DNA of 64,000 bases, taken from Hyphochytrium catenoides (lineage: Eukaryota > Sar > Hyphochytriomycetes > Hyphochytriales > Hyphochytriaceae). The translations under genes and the position numbers were made by a program. The notes below the pieces were generated by a model that was given only the letters and a program-made list of their open reading frames with translations, did no database searches and was not told where the DNA came from. The stretch spans positions 1 to 64,000 of the forward strand of contig FLMG01003894.1 of the NCBI GenBank assembly GCA_900088475.1, in the 5' to 3' direction. This document shows, piece by piece, positions 33,617-45,394 of the stretch (the stretch's first letter is position 1; every line of letters begins with the position of its first letter).

Positions 33617-35945
33617 ATGGCGCACCACCATGCAGATCTTGCTGCAGATCTCCAGGCATTCAAGCTCCATCAGAAGGCTGTGGTCAGAGATTATTACGTT
33701 GAGCCAAGACTAGGTACGACTTGTAGTCTGTGTGGATGCCTCTAAGCCAGCTGACTATTTCTTCAAGATTATCGTACTATCAGTGGCGTGAATGGGCCCC
33801 TGGTGATTGTAGAGAATGTCAAGGTAAGGATTGCCACTCCGAAAAATAAGGCCATATGAAGACAACGGCTGTGCTGATTCAGCTCCTTTCCAGCTCCCAA
33901 AATACAATGAGATCGTGAATCTTACGCTTGCAAATGGTGAGACTCGGCAAGGACAAGTGTTGGAGGTGCAAGGCTCCCGAGCCGTCGTGCAGGTAACATC
34001 GAGCTCATCCTCAATGCACAGCACCCAAAGGACCAGCCTGACTGAGCCTCTGCAAAGGTCTTTGAAGGCACAGACGGGATTGATAATAGGCATACCCATT
34101 GTGAGTTTACCGGCGATGTCTTGCGGATGCCTATCTCCGAAGAGATGCTTGGCAGAGCCTTCAATGGTTCAGGGAAGGCTATCGACGGCGCACCACCGGT
34201 GTTAGCGGAGGAGTATCTTGATATTCAGGGTAAAACTTTTCCACTTCTTTAGCGTCGGTTCTCCTCTCGGCATCTGAGCAGCTTGCTTGCACAGGCCAAC
34301 CTATCAACCCCTCGTGCCGTGATTATCCCAAGGCTATGATTCAGACGGGTATCTCCGGTATCGACGTGATGAACTCCATTGCCAGGGGGCAAAAGATTCC
34401 TCTTTTCTCTGCAGCTGGTCTCCCGCACAATGAAGTACGTTTTTTCGTAAAGGGCACCCTTGATCTCCTCTTAAATGCACCGCTTGTATAGGCGCGAGTA
34501 CCGACATCGAGGCTCATGTCTCTTTCTTCTCTAACCTATGATTCCCTTGTGTTCTAACCGATCGCCCCGTAGATTGCTGCACAAATTGTGCGTCAGGCGG
34601 GGTTGGTGAAGAAGAAGGACGTCATTGACGGTAGTGACGAGAACTTTGCCATTGTCTTCGGTGCTATGGGTGTTAATATGGAGACGGCACGTTTCTTCCG
34701 CAACGACTTCGAGGAGAGTGGCGCCATCCAGCGGACAGCCCTTTTCATGAACTTGGCGAATGATCCTACCATTGAGCGCATTATCACACCCCGTCTAGCT
34801 CTCACGACTGCTGAGTACTTAGCCTACGAGAGGGACTTGCATGTGCTGGTTATCTTGACAGATATGAGTTCCTATGCCGATGCTCTGAGAGAAGTATCTG
34901 CTGCAAGAGAAGAAGTGCCAGGCCGAAGAGGCTATCCTGGTTATATGTACACAGATCTCTCCACAATTTATGAGAGAGCGGGACGAGTGATGGGGCGCAA
35001 CGGGTCAATCACGCAGCTGCCCATCCTCACCATGCCAAACGACGATATCACACATCCAATCCCAGATTTGACTGGGTACATCACGGAGGGACAGATCTAT
35101 GTAGACAGACAGCTGCACAACCGTCAGATCTTCCCACCAATCAATGTGTTGCCGTCTCTGTCTCGTCTGATGAAGTCCGCCATTGGTGAGGGGATGACCC
35201 GAGATGATCATGGCGCTGTCTCCAACCAACTGGTAAGGCTTTCAGTAGGTAGCGTCGAACTGGACGGTAGACGTCCTTTGGAGCCAGTATGATAGCTGAC
35301 GCTCTTCCTTTATTTTTCTTTATTCTCTCCATCTCTCTATCGGCTAACGTATCGCTGATGCCATAGTATGCGAGTTATGCTACCGGAAAGGACGTCTTGG
35401 CTATGAAGGCGGTCGTGGGAGAGGAGGCTCTTTCTCTGGAAGACCACCTGTATCTGAAGTTCACAGAGAAGTTCGAGAGCAAGTTCATTGCTCAAGGTAC
35501 CCTCCCATCTCTGTTTTAAAGACTGGTAGTGTAGGCTGCCAATCTATGAGCGTGTGCCGGCGACGATAAGCGAGGGAGGTGTGTCTTGATGGAAGGAGAA
35601 AGTGAGCAAATAGAGCTTTGGTCACGCCACGAGGGGAAGGGCGGATGGCAGTTCCCCACTTTGTTCCTTCTCGACGACGCACGGCGCCCGCACTCTTTTT
35701 TTGGCAAGCGGTCAGTCCAAGGCTCACTGTATATTTCTTATCTCTGTCGCCCCGTTCTTCTCTCTCTTCTCTGTGTCCTAGGTCCTTATGAGTCTAGGGA
35801 TATTTTCGAATCCCTGGACCTTGCGTGGTCTCTCTTCCGTGCCTTCCCTAGAGAACTCCTCAAGAAGATTCCAAAGGAGCAGCTGGACAAGTACTATGCC
35901 AGGAGGTCCAAGGGTGAAGAAGAGGTGGATGCCGAGAAGGAGTAA
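33617..35945 (+). CDS. VMA2: V-type H+-ATPase subunit B
   Basis: Eight exons in phase: 33617-33713, 33768-33823, 33894-33992, 34058-34229, 34295-34434, 34573-35232, 35367-35496, 35782-35945 (505 residues, normal). Near-canonical motifs include [117 protein letters not shown] and [20 protein letters not shown]. Subunit B is the non-catalytic nucleotide-binding partner of A in the V1 head and drives acidification of vacuoles and endosomes. Sequence is well conserved throughout, unlike the F1-alpha-like gene next door. Confidence 0.97.
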
Positions 35946-36206
35946 GTAAGCGGTCAGTTATAAGGTAAAAAGGAGGAAAAAGACGGTAGAGAAGGCTAAA
36001 AGAGAGGAAGCTCGTACTCTCACTTTCTCAGTGGTAGGAGAAGCTTTCTTAACAGATTTATAGCAGATTTCCTTTGACTCTGAACCAGCTTAGGGTGAAC
36101 AAGTCTTCACTCTCTCCTCGATGGCCATGGGTGCTCTCCTTTCTATCTGCTCTTTCCTTATTCCTTTCTGTTGCTGTGATTCTCCTATACTCAAGCGCTT
36201 CTTGGT

Positions 36207-39200
36207 CTACCAGTCCTCGTCAAGCACCTCCAGCCTATCGCAAAACTTCTTCACTTCGTCCTGAAGCCGCGAGACGAGCTCTTGTGACAGTGCTGAGGAT
36301 TCTGATCGAATGGTAGATGGCATTCGGGCCAAAGAGAGAGAGCGTGGCAAAAGGGGAGAAGGGGGAAAAGACATGTCGATGAGGCAGGGGAGATTGCAAT
36401 AGAAGCTATCGTTAGATGACCGTGGCACCAGGCAGGCGGGAGGTTATCTGAATACAAGGAAAGAGACAATCTAGACTCCAACCTTCTGGATGGCTGTTCA
36501 CTCAATGATGGGAAGACATAAGCAATATCAGGCTGTGTATCAGTAGCAGACAGGGACGTAAACCTTGCTTTCCATTCAGCACCATCAAGATTATCCATCG
36601 AGGGACAAGGCTCTTGAGAGACGAGTCTGTCTTTACGTCTTACCTTCAATCTCTCTCAGAGTATTGGGGGCGTGCACCTGAAGATGCTCTACCAGCGCCG
36701 TGTACGTATCGGCCAGGCCCTTTGGATCTTTGGGAAAGAACTTGAGGAAATCCGAGGTCACCAGGACTAGAGCAAGTAGAGAGTCCAGACGTTTGAACGA
36801 CGAAGAAACGTCCTGCACAGGTAAAAGTCGTGAGCCATAAGCGAGAAGCGCCATGTGGAGAGTGCGAGGGAGGACGGAAGGCAGACGCTTCCTCTATTGA
36901 AAGGTTCAAAAGAGCAATGAACAGGATCGGACATTGGTAGGAGAGTACCACATAGAGGAGAGAAGACAGCGGTGTGCAAATGCTATTCCGGAAGCGTAAG
37001 GAGTCCTGGACATGACCAGAGGTTGCCTTATAGAGGAAGCTTTGAGCTTGGAGAAGCTGAGCGAGGGGAAAAGAAGTCTCCGGCACCTCTGAGTACAGCA
37101 TTTGGATCTTGGATCTATCACTTAGCGCCTCAATCACGTCAAGCTCAGGCCGCAGACCAAAATCTTTAGCGACCTCTGCGCTCGTGGCAAGCTGATTGTA
37201 CTGAGAGAGGAGCCCTCGCATGACCTAGAAAGAGCACAGTTTGAGATACACAAGGAGGGAGAATGAGATAGAGGCAAAAGATGAGAACGGGAGGCTCGTA
37301 AAGGCTGACGAAAGGACAGAGAGCCCAATTATTCTTGCTGACGGAGTGCCAGACACAGGAGAGCGGCGGAGACCAACAGGGAATCGCCAACGAGACAAAC
37401 ACCGACAGCCTGTTACATCGTCTAGGACAGAGTGAGACAAAAGGAACGCGATGGCCTACCTGCACTAAGGAGGCTAAAGCTGGGTCTTGATAGGGCGCGG
37501 GACGCAGAGAAGCACCGGGTGCTAGACAGTTAATGGCCGGGAACGTCTATCCGGTTGTCGATGTGAGAGAATCTCAGGGGAAGAGAAAAGGACTACGGAA
37601 CTGGTTGACTTCAATATGAAAAAGAGATATAGATGCGGTGCAGACGCTTGAAGAGTACTAGAAGAGAGGATGGAAACTGAGAGTAGCTTCATTGGCGCTC
37701 ACCTTCTCTCTGACAAGGTTAGCGTCCAGCAGGACATGGCTGTCATGCATTGAGGCGATTATCTCGGGGGTCCCTACGGCCAACGCACAGCAGATTAGAG
37801 GCACTCTTCATCCCATAACTTCCAAGGAGAAGCGCCGGACTGAGACGCCGCGTCCCAAACTGGATGGCTGAGAAAGGTCGCAATGTAAACAAGCACAGGC
37901 TCTCTCGCTCATAGATCAAATAAGAGAGGAAAGGAGAGAGATGTCGAAGCACGGAGGGGGGGGGGGGCACGCGGTCGTATACCAAGAAGCCATATGGGAC
38001 GTAGAGAGACAGTGTATAGATAGCAAGGACGGGCCAATGCGCCGATTAAGCTTGACACGGTCAGTACATTTCGTAGGTCTTACCGCCTGTAGTGCTTCCT
38101 TCCCCGCGTTGCAGATTGCAAAGAGAGAGGACAGTAATAGAACCGCCGCCACTGGCAGGTGACAACGCTCCTGCACGCTCTAGTAGTGGACCATGAACAG
38201 ACACTCCTCTACGGTTGTACAGGGGCAGAAGCATCGCGCGTGCTAGCTCCTCATACGCCTGACAAACAGGCGGATGGAATGAGGAGTCCGAACAGTAGAC
38301 GAGGACAATCGCAGCATTTGATCGAATGCCAGAGCGTTATTTGGACTCCTTCTCACTAAGACTTACCGCTGCATGCATGCCGAGGTCATCGAACACCACA
38401 AAAGCGTCCTCTCCCCGATCTCGGAAGTGCTCTGCTAGAGAACAGCCCGCCAAGGGGGCGAGGTAGCGAAGAGAGGCAGGGTCATCGCTGCAGGCGGCAA
38501 TCACTGAGCAGTGAGCCAGCGCTCCCCGAGCCTTCAGGGCTGCGACAATCTTCTGTAGGCCGAGCCTGAAAGAGGAAAAAAATGAAAGGAGAAGTGAGCA
38601 GACCTCCATTATCGGTCGTGATACGGAGCTTAAGAAACACGACTCAATAATAGTAGAGCAAAAAGGCGGCTGACAGGAGAGAGACAGAGACCAGCATGAG
38701 AACCTGCTTTGGCCAACGTAGACGTAGACGCAGTGCATGCGAGAAGCATTAGTCTCTCTCTGCTCACAAAGGTTTGAGATGATGTCAACCGCCAGAGATG
38801 ATTTTCCTGTGCCCCTGCAACAACATGAAAGATTAGAGAAAGAAAGGCTAAACAGAGGATGAATGGGGGATTGGGGAGAGGCAAGACCAGACACAAATGA
38901 GGAAGCGATAAAGCGGCCATTCGAAGGCAATATAAGAGATATAAAGAGGTTTCTAAGGGTTTCCACTTACTGCTCACCGAGAACCGCTACTCTGCTGCCA
39001 TAAGCGAGCGGATGGAAGACATCGATGATCTTAACTCCAGTGACTAGTCGCCGGGTCAGTCTGTCCCGAGCCAGCAGTCGAGGAACAGGCCCAAAGACAG
39101 AGGAATCCTAATTTATGTGGAGGATGAAGGTTGAGGGATAAGGAACTAAGAGAATCTCTTTACTTTGTCACGCTCCTTCTACTTTTTAGGTGACGACTTG

Positions 39201-39977
39201 TCTCCAAGCGGTCGTTGTATATCTCCCGTGGCCCCTTAGAGATCCTATCCTCTCACCTCTGGGCTGTAGGCCTCGACCTCTCCATCCAACGGTCTTCCCA
39301 AGGGGTCAATGACGCGTCCCTCCAATATGGAGCCCACTGGCACGGTGAGAGCCTTTCCAGTCGCCTGAATAAGTGTTCCTCTCTATCGAGTTAGGAAGAC
39401 CGCAGGTGAGAGTAACAAGAATCACCGAGGTTTTGGGTCGACGCCTTGGAATGGAGGGTAGAGAGGGGAAAGCGAGGATGGCTATGGCTGACACAAAAGG
39501 CTGTAGGACATTGAGAAGAGACACATCTTTGCCAGAGAAGAACGATGAAGAGAGTTGGATTTTATCGCTTTGAAGAAAGGGATGGGAACAGGCATTACGT
39601 TGCCCAGAAAGAGACTGGACGAAATGGTAAACAGAGAAGAGAGCTGAGGTGTAGACCTTCAGTCCCCGTTCTTTGCCTAGCACAGCTATTGATACTGTTT
39701 TCCTGTCCAGACGGAGGATAAATCCGCGTACTGGGGGTGATGTATGAATGATCACTTCCTCTCCCAACTTCGCTGTCTTCAGTCCTAGAGAGTGGCAGGA
39801 ACCAACAGCATTAGAGCCAGGGCCAGGAGAGGAGCTATGGATTTGATAGGAGAATAAGGGAGCTATCGTGAAGTAAGTGGCGTGCACGCGTGGGCGAGAG
39901 AGAGAGAGAAGGAAATAGAGGGGAAAGAAGGAGGGAAGAGAGAGAAAGAGAGAAAGAGAAAGAGAGAGAGAGAGAGG

Positions 39978-40015
<38 letters not shown>

Positions 40016-40583
40016 AGGGAGAGGAAGGGAGCAGTCTTCCACGGAGAGGGCAGGTGGGAAGTCGTGGTCTTTAGGATCACATTACGAACTTGTGCGATAA
40101 GGGCCTCAGACACTTGTGAAGAACTTACCATTGGCTATCACAATGCCTCTAAGAACCTCCAGCAGCTCCCCTTCATCCTCTGAGCGCGGCGTTGCCTGAG
40201 TCGTCTTGCTGAGAATTTGCTTAAAGAGTACCTGGGAATCTTCAGAGGGAGAGACTGGCCGGTTGCCTTCCCTCTGGGCAGCTGGCGCAGTGTTATGGAA
40301 TGCTCGTATTCGCGCGGGTGAGCACTCGGCAGCGGTGACCACCGAGCTGAGGCTCTGAGGTGTAGCACACACAAGGGCCCATTGACTGCAAAGACAAAGG
40401 AGGTCGCTCTAAGATCATGGCGAGAATGTTGGAGACTAACCGGAGGGAAGTAAGAGAGAAAGACTTCATATAATGGCCTGTAGGAAGACCAGGACGTGAG
40501 CGGTCATACGCCTACCTGCGACGGGCAACGCAATGCGTCGTTGCTGCACTAAGCCGACCTCGGATCAATCTCGCTCTTCTCAT
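36207..40583 (-). CDS. ATP1: Divergent mitochondrial F1-ATPase alpha-subunit-like protein
   Basis: Thirteen exons close in phase: 40583-40516, 40385-40129, 39784-39657, 39364-39257, 39107-38971, 38814-38704, 38565-38367, 38258-38084, 37773-37703, 37546-37460, 37224-37012, 36812-36644, 36292-36207 (602 residues). The N-terminus (MRRARLIRGRLSAATTHCVA, then IRAFHNTAPAAQ) looks like a mitochondrial presequence. Alpha-like landmarks: VPVGSILEGRVIDPLGRPLD, VTGVKIIDVFHPLAYGSRVA, P-loop GEQGTGKS (alpha is normally GDRQTGKT), LRYLAPLAGCSLAEHFRDRG, FVVFDDLGMHAA. The usual GREAYPGDVFYLHSRLLER is reduced to RRGVSVHGPLLERAG, and the region of the arginine-finger motif SVSRVGSAAQ reads CLAPGASLRPAPYQ. It could be the true but fast-evolving alpha chain or a paralogue. 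The 37012 donor is the least certain edge. Confidence 0.85.
39896..40022. repeat. (GA)n-rich microsatellite in intron 2 of the F1-alpha-like gene
   Basis: GA-rich tract on the plus strand (CT on the coding strand) filling part of the 39785-40128 intron. Confidence 0.9.
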
Positions 40584-41371
40584 ATCGTCGTCTTCTGCTT
40601 TCCTACAGCTCTACGAGGAGCAGGGTCCCACTATACAGTCTTACACTATGTGGTCCACATGTCAGGGGAATCTCCGTTCTCTGGGTCCCCAGATGGCTCT
40701 TGCAATCAACGTGGGATTCAAACAAGGGGCAAATCAGAAGGACCGGTACGGGTGACTCGCGCACCCCCAAGGTAGCTTGGCTCTGATCAATGTGGGTCAC
40801 TGTGGGTCTACGCGCTCAAGCTGCACTCCCAACGTCGCTGGCCTTTCTGTCGTCTTCGCCCAGATCTAAGCGCTGCTGCTCCTCCTCTTGACCCTGTCCT
40901 GTCCTGTTCTGCTGTTGCTCTTGTCTCCTCAGTGACTTTCACTCTTCCTTCAGCAGCCTCAGCAGCGCCAACATCCGCATCTTTCTTTGTGAAGATTATT
41001 GGCCACCTCATGGCCGTTAGCGGTAACCATTCAGTACTCCTCCAGGAGAGGATGAACGGCGGCAAAGGGAAAGGTGCTGCAGAGTGTCGGGGATGCTCTT
41101 CCGTGTGCCTCCACCGCCTATCTCTATTTACCTCTGTCTCGATATAACATGAAGTGTTTACACTGTATAAGGTAATCTAGTGGCCAATCTGTGTCTCTGT
41201 GTTTCTTGTCCCGATTGCCTTCTCGTTTCCATCGCAAGCAGGCCGCCGACTGGAGTGGAGATTTTAACCGCAATGACGGGGCTCTAAAGAGCGTTGAACA
41301 CGAGCTGCGCGGAGAACATAGGGAACTTTGAAGCTATTCTTAGAGCTTTGCTCACCTGTTGACTAGGAAGG
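40584..41371. promoter_or_regulatory. Bidirectional spacer, F1-alpha-like (-) and bL17 (+)
   Basis: About 790 bp between divergent starts of two mitochondrial-type genes. A short plus-strand frame near 40611-40758, preceded by a good TTTCCTACAG acceptor-like site, reads LYEEQGPTIQSYTMWSTCQG and more, but has no partner exon and no recognised family. No other exon is supported. Confidence 0.4.
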
Positions 41372-42512
41372 ATGAAGAAAAGAATCGCCTTTAGGAAGCT
41401 TGGCAGGGACACTGCTCATCGCTGGGCTATGCTCAGGTTGGCGAAACCTCCTCGTGCTTTGTCTGCGGCCCTCTGCTCATCCCTTGCCTTTCACATTCAC
41501 CACCTGGTCTATTGCGTTCTCCTCATTCTTCCTCTCTTGTTATGTACTTCCTTGGCTGAGCTGGAGCACGTTCCTCAGCCACAACTGGGAGTTCGGCCTA
41601 TTTACCCGGCAGACAGTCTCATAACGTTGTCCTAACCTCCACCCTCCTGGTCCCCCGTCTGGCGCGTGATCGTAGGACGATGGTAACCCAGCTGATCCAA
41701 CACGAGAGGATCCGCACCACCACTCCCAAGGCCAAGGAGCTAAGACGGGTGGCAGACCAAATGGTCACGCTGGCCAAGCAAGGTGAGGCCAGTGGCACAT
41801 TACCAGCGTGGGCGCTTCCTAGTCTTCGTCTGCTTTGGTTCCTGTCGTTTCTTCTCTTCTCTTGTGTCCGGTCGTTACCGAAGAGGATCACCTTGTTCCT
41901 AGCTGTGATCCCCATCACTTTTGGTGGTACCTTCCGGCTCTTTACTTCAGCTAACATTTCTTGTTCCCGCCCTGCTGCCGCCCTTCCCCCATAAAGGCGG
42001 CCGTCACCACTTTCTAATGGCCAGAGCTGTAGTGCGCGATGCGCCCACCACCAGGAAGCTCTTCGACGTATTTGGCCCTCGCTACAAGTAGGAGGCGCAC
42101 TCGGTGTATCGTCTCGCTTGCGATCAACTTGCTTCTGCCTTCTGCACAATCCCATTCGACTCCTACTTGGCAGGGGATCTGCCTTCTTTGATACATAGCT
42201 GACTTTTGATATGCAGGGAGCGTGAGGGTGGATACACGCGTGTAATAAAGTTGCACAGGCGACGAGGTGACAATGCAGACATGAGTATTATAGAGTTTAT
42301 TGACAGGTCAGAGGAGATCCTGCTGCTAGATATTGCCTTTTCACAGCCTGCGTACTTCTCTTTTCTCCTTGTGGAAAGCTTTCTGCTCTTTGCGCATCCT
42401 TGGTCTGACCCTTAGCGCCTCTCAATGGCTTGTTACATTTAGAACTGGAGAGATCAGGACCCCTCGGCCTCCGCAGCAGCGAGATCTCGGTTTGAAGGAC
42501 CTCGTAGTTTAA
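41372..42512 (+). CDS. MRPL17: Ribosomal protein bL17, organellar (mitochondrial type)
   Basis: Five exons in phase: 41372-41436, 41676-41782, 41997-42087, 42217-42306, 42443-42512 (140 residues). Signature blocks: [76 protein letters not shown] and [16 protein letters not shown]. bL17 belongs to the bacterial-type large subunit, so in a nuclear genome it serves an organelle ribosome. No long presequence is seen, as is common for mitochondrial L17. A plastid target cannot be excluded. It converges with RFC2, only about 75 bp apart at the stops. Confidence 0.94.
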
Positions 42513-42588
42513 AGGCGTAGGACCGTCGTTCCATTACATTGTAGTCGATACCCTCCGCCTTCTCTATCAACTCTATATCTGGCAGGAA

Positions 42589-44903
42589 TTACGTCTGGCC
42601 CCAGTTTGCCCTCTGACATAGCCGTGAGCAAAGTCCCGCTAGCTGCAGTGGACCGCCGACTCCATCAGCTATTCTCATGTGCGTAAAGCCAATCTCCTAC
42701 AGTCCGCAATGAGAGATGAAGGAGGCCTTAGTACTTCAGGTTCACTTCTAAAATAACCTAATACAATTGAGAGCGATGACGTGGAGCACGGTTCCGTCCC
42801 GGTACTTTGACCTCCAATCCCTCTCAAGCTCCTGCCCGACCCGGTCCAGCAACTATACTTTCCGATCTACCTCTATTTCTCCACTGACCTTTATGAGTTC
42901 GAGCTTTAGAGGCTCAGGGATGTCGTAAAACTTTAGCACCCGGAACAGAGTGCCAATGATATCTAGTGAAGAGTAGCCTGAGAGGACATACAAAGGCTTA
43001 GATGAAGGTAGAAAGGGTGATAGGATACATGTCCACCAGCTTTACCCATCTCGAAGAGCTGTAGAATCTTGTCTGTGGCCACCTTCAGCTGTCCAGTGAC
43101 GCAGCTCTCTACTATCGTCCGGATCACTACAGGATGGGGCTGGTCGCACACCTGCACCATAAGGTACGAGTATGAAAACACGAGCAATGGCATCGCGATA
43201 AGAGCAAGGAGGGACACAATCACACCGACGCAGATGGGAAAAATGCCAAATCTCTAAAAAATGCTCAAGAATGCTCTTCTCCGTGGTGGGGGTAGCTTCA
43301 GTCTGTTATGTCACCCTTTGACCGTAGTTCTTAATCTCATGTTCCATCCTGCTCAACCCAAGCGAGTGTCACATCGCTTGCTCCTCCCTCATCCCTCTTT
43401 TCTAGTCAGCCTCTCTCAGGGATAGATGTCAGTTACTTGACGGACCTTGAAGACATTCGTATCATTGACAAACTGGAACCCTGCATAAGTGGCCTGGAGG
43501 TTGTTGATCGCATTCCTCATGTCGCCCTCAGCCGTGAAGATTAACGCCTCCAAGCCCTGGTCTGTGTATTCGATCTGCAGTCACGATGGTTAGTATGACA
43601 CCTATTAAGGAAGGGGATGAGGTTACAGACCCATTAAGGCTCAAGACAAGAGAGAGGTGACGGTTTATATTAAGGATGACTGTGCAAGTGTGAGGTTACG
43701 GAGGACGATGGGCCTTTCCAACACCTTTTCATTCTTGCAGACATCCAATAACCGAGATAGGATCATCTCATCCTTCAGAAGTGAGTAGCGCAAGATGGCG
43801 CATCGACTCTGGGAGGAGAGAGAAGAGGCGTCAGCTCCACGCAAGGCGATTCTTGCTGGTCAATGCAAGAGGAGCAAACAGGAAACAGAGGACATGCCAG
43901 GCAGCTGCGAAAACAAGTGCAGGGCTAGATATATGATGGGGAGATGAGGACTTGTCACCCACGCTAGGGCCACAGAAAGGATAGGAAAGAGAGCAGAGAC
44001 CTGTATGGGTTCGATAATCTTTGTGGAGTTATTGCAGGCTAACGCAAAGCGGGTGGTGCTGGAGAAGAGCTCCATCGTACGTCTCAAAGCTTGCTGCGCC
44101 GCTTCTGTCATGCTGTGGGTTGATAATGCGTTGGATAAGAAAGCGTTGTCAGCGCATGTGGTACAGCCAAGGCGAACTAAGGGAGATGGACGAAGAGTGG
44201 CCTTAGCGCTGTTTTACCTGTCCGCTTCATCGAGAACGATGATCTTGTGCTTTCCTGGAGGCAGCGTGACCTTCTTCTTCGCAAAGTCTTTGATCTTATT
44301 CCTGACTACATCGATTCCCCTGGGACCGCCAAAGATAGATAGCGCGCAGGAGTCAGGTGAGGTAATATAGACTAAAGGAGGAAAGGCTTCGAAGCAGACT
44401 GAGTTGTCGGGCCTCAAGGATCTAGATAGGAGAATATCTTTGACTCCCATCTTTGACTCCTTTGATTTAGTGAGGAATAAGCTCACCTGTCATCTGAAGC
44501 GTTCAACTCGAGCACAGCATCCTTGAAGGAGTCACCTAGCAGCTCGTGGGCCAAGCATAGGATGCTGGTGGTTTTACCTGTCCCTGGAGGACCCTGCCAG
44601 GCTCAGGTAAGAAAGAGCCAATGGACAAGAGGGGGGAAGGGCATGCGTTACCGAGAGGATAATATTGGGCATGTTTCCCTCCTGTGCAATAACTCTGAGC
44701 CTTTCAACTGTGTCCTCGTTGCCGACCACATCCTTCAGCTGCAGATGTCAGCAGCAATGAAGAGCAGGATGGGGGAGAGAAGAGGGTTAGATTATATATA
44801 AAGCACTTCCAAGATTCACTCAGCGCTGCCCTACCCGCTGTGGTCTATACTTTTCTACCCATGGAGCCTCGTACTCCATCGTAGCTTCGCCCATCAGAGT
44901 CAT
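42589..44903 (-). CDS. RFC2: Replication factor C subunit 2 (clamp-loader small subunit)
   Basis: Ten exons in phase: 44903-44835, 44738-44652, 44593-44487, 44319-44218, 44112-44001, 43808-43725, 43574-43446, 43151-43046, 42977-42889, 42696-42589 (330 residues). Motifs: [34 protein letters not shown], Walker [30 protein letters not shown], Walker [30 protein letters not shown], arginine-finger [11 protein letters not shown], and [14 protein letters not shown]. The closing [13 protein letters not shown] with [10 protein letters not shown] matches RFC2 rather than RFC4 or RFC5. It is part of the pentameric ATPase that loads PCNA. In-frame ATGs at 44903 and 44894 are alternative starts. Confidence 0.96.
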
Positions 44904-45394
44904 TGTCCTTTCTTTAGACTCGACTCAAGGCCTGCAAGAGGAGCAAGTCAAGGAGACCTTGACCGACGAGGATGCACTATAGCGCTCCGGCGTCTGAGCT
45001 CTGAAATGAGCGTGGTCCGCAATAACGATTATTAAAAGGAGGAGGAGGAGGAACGCCAGAGTGACGGAGACCTTACACAGGTTGATGCAGCCTAAAGGCT
45101 AGAATGTGTGAGAGTTTTTATGAGTCTCTTTCTGCCAAATCCTCCCCCACCTCTCTCTCTCTCTTTCTCTCTATGTCTCTCTCTCCCCCTCTCTCTCTCC
45201 TGTCTCTCCCCCTCCTGTCTCTCTCTCTTCTGTCTCTCTCTCTCCTGTCTCTCTGTCTCTCTCTCTCTGTGTTCGCGCCTTGAACCTTTTGCTTCCCGCC
45301 AAATTATTCTCCTTACGAACTCGTCTATTTTAGGACACTGATTCATAATAAGTAGAAATTCAAATTTAGTTATTCCGTATAAATAGTCTATATT
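44904..45394. other. Spacer 5' of RFC2 with a CT tract
   Basis: Presumed RFC2 promoter plus the 3' flank of the aminotransferase. It includes a CT-rich repeat (45138-45272). No exon is supported. Confidence 0.4.
45138..45272. repeat. CT-rich repeat with CCTGTCTCTCTCT units
   Basis: Interrupted (CT)n in which a unit close to TCTCTCTCCTGTCTCTC recurs several times. Confidence 0.85.

Noticed and set aside
34069-34111. GT after HTH in V-ATPase B (about 34102) as an intron donor
   Set aside because: Reading through gives the conserved [17 protein letters not shown] without interruption, so no intron is needed.
39835-40183. Frames rich in Arg-Glu or Ser-Leu near 40 kb
   Set aside because: Translation of the GA microsatellite inside intron 2 of the F1-alpha-like gene.
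40611-40758. Plus-strand segment LYEEQGPTIQSYTMWSTCQG with a good acceptor-like site
   Set aside because: No donor exon, start codon or family pattern was found, and it lies in the promoter region of two confirmed genes.
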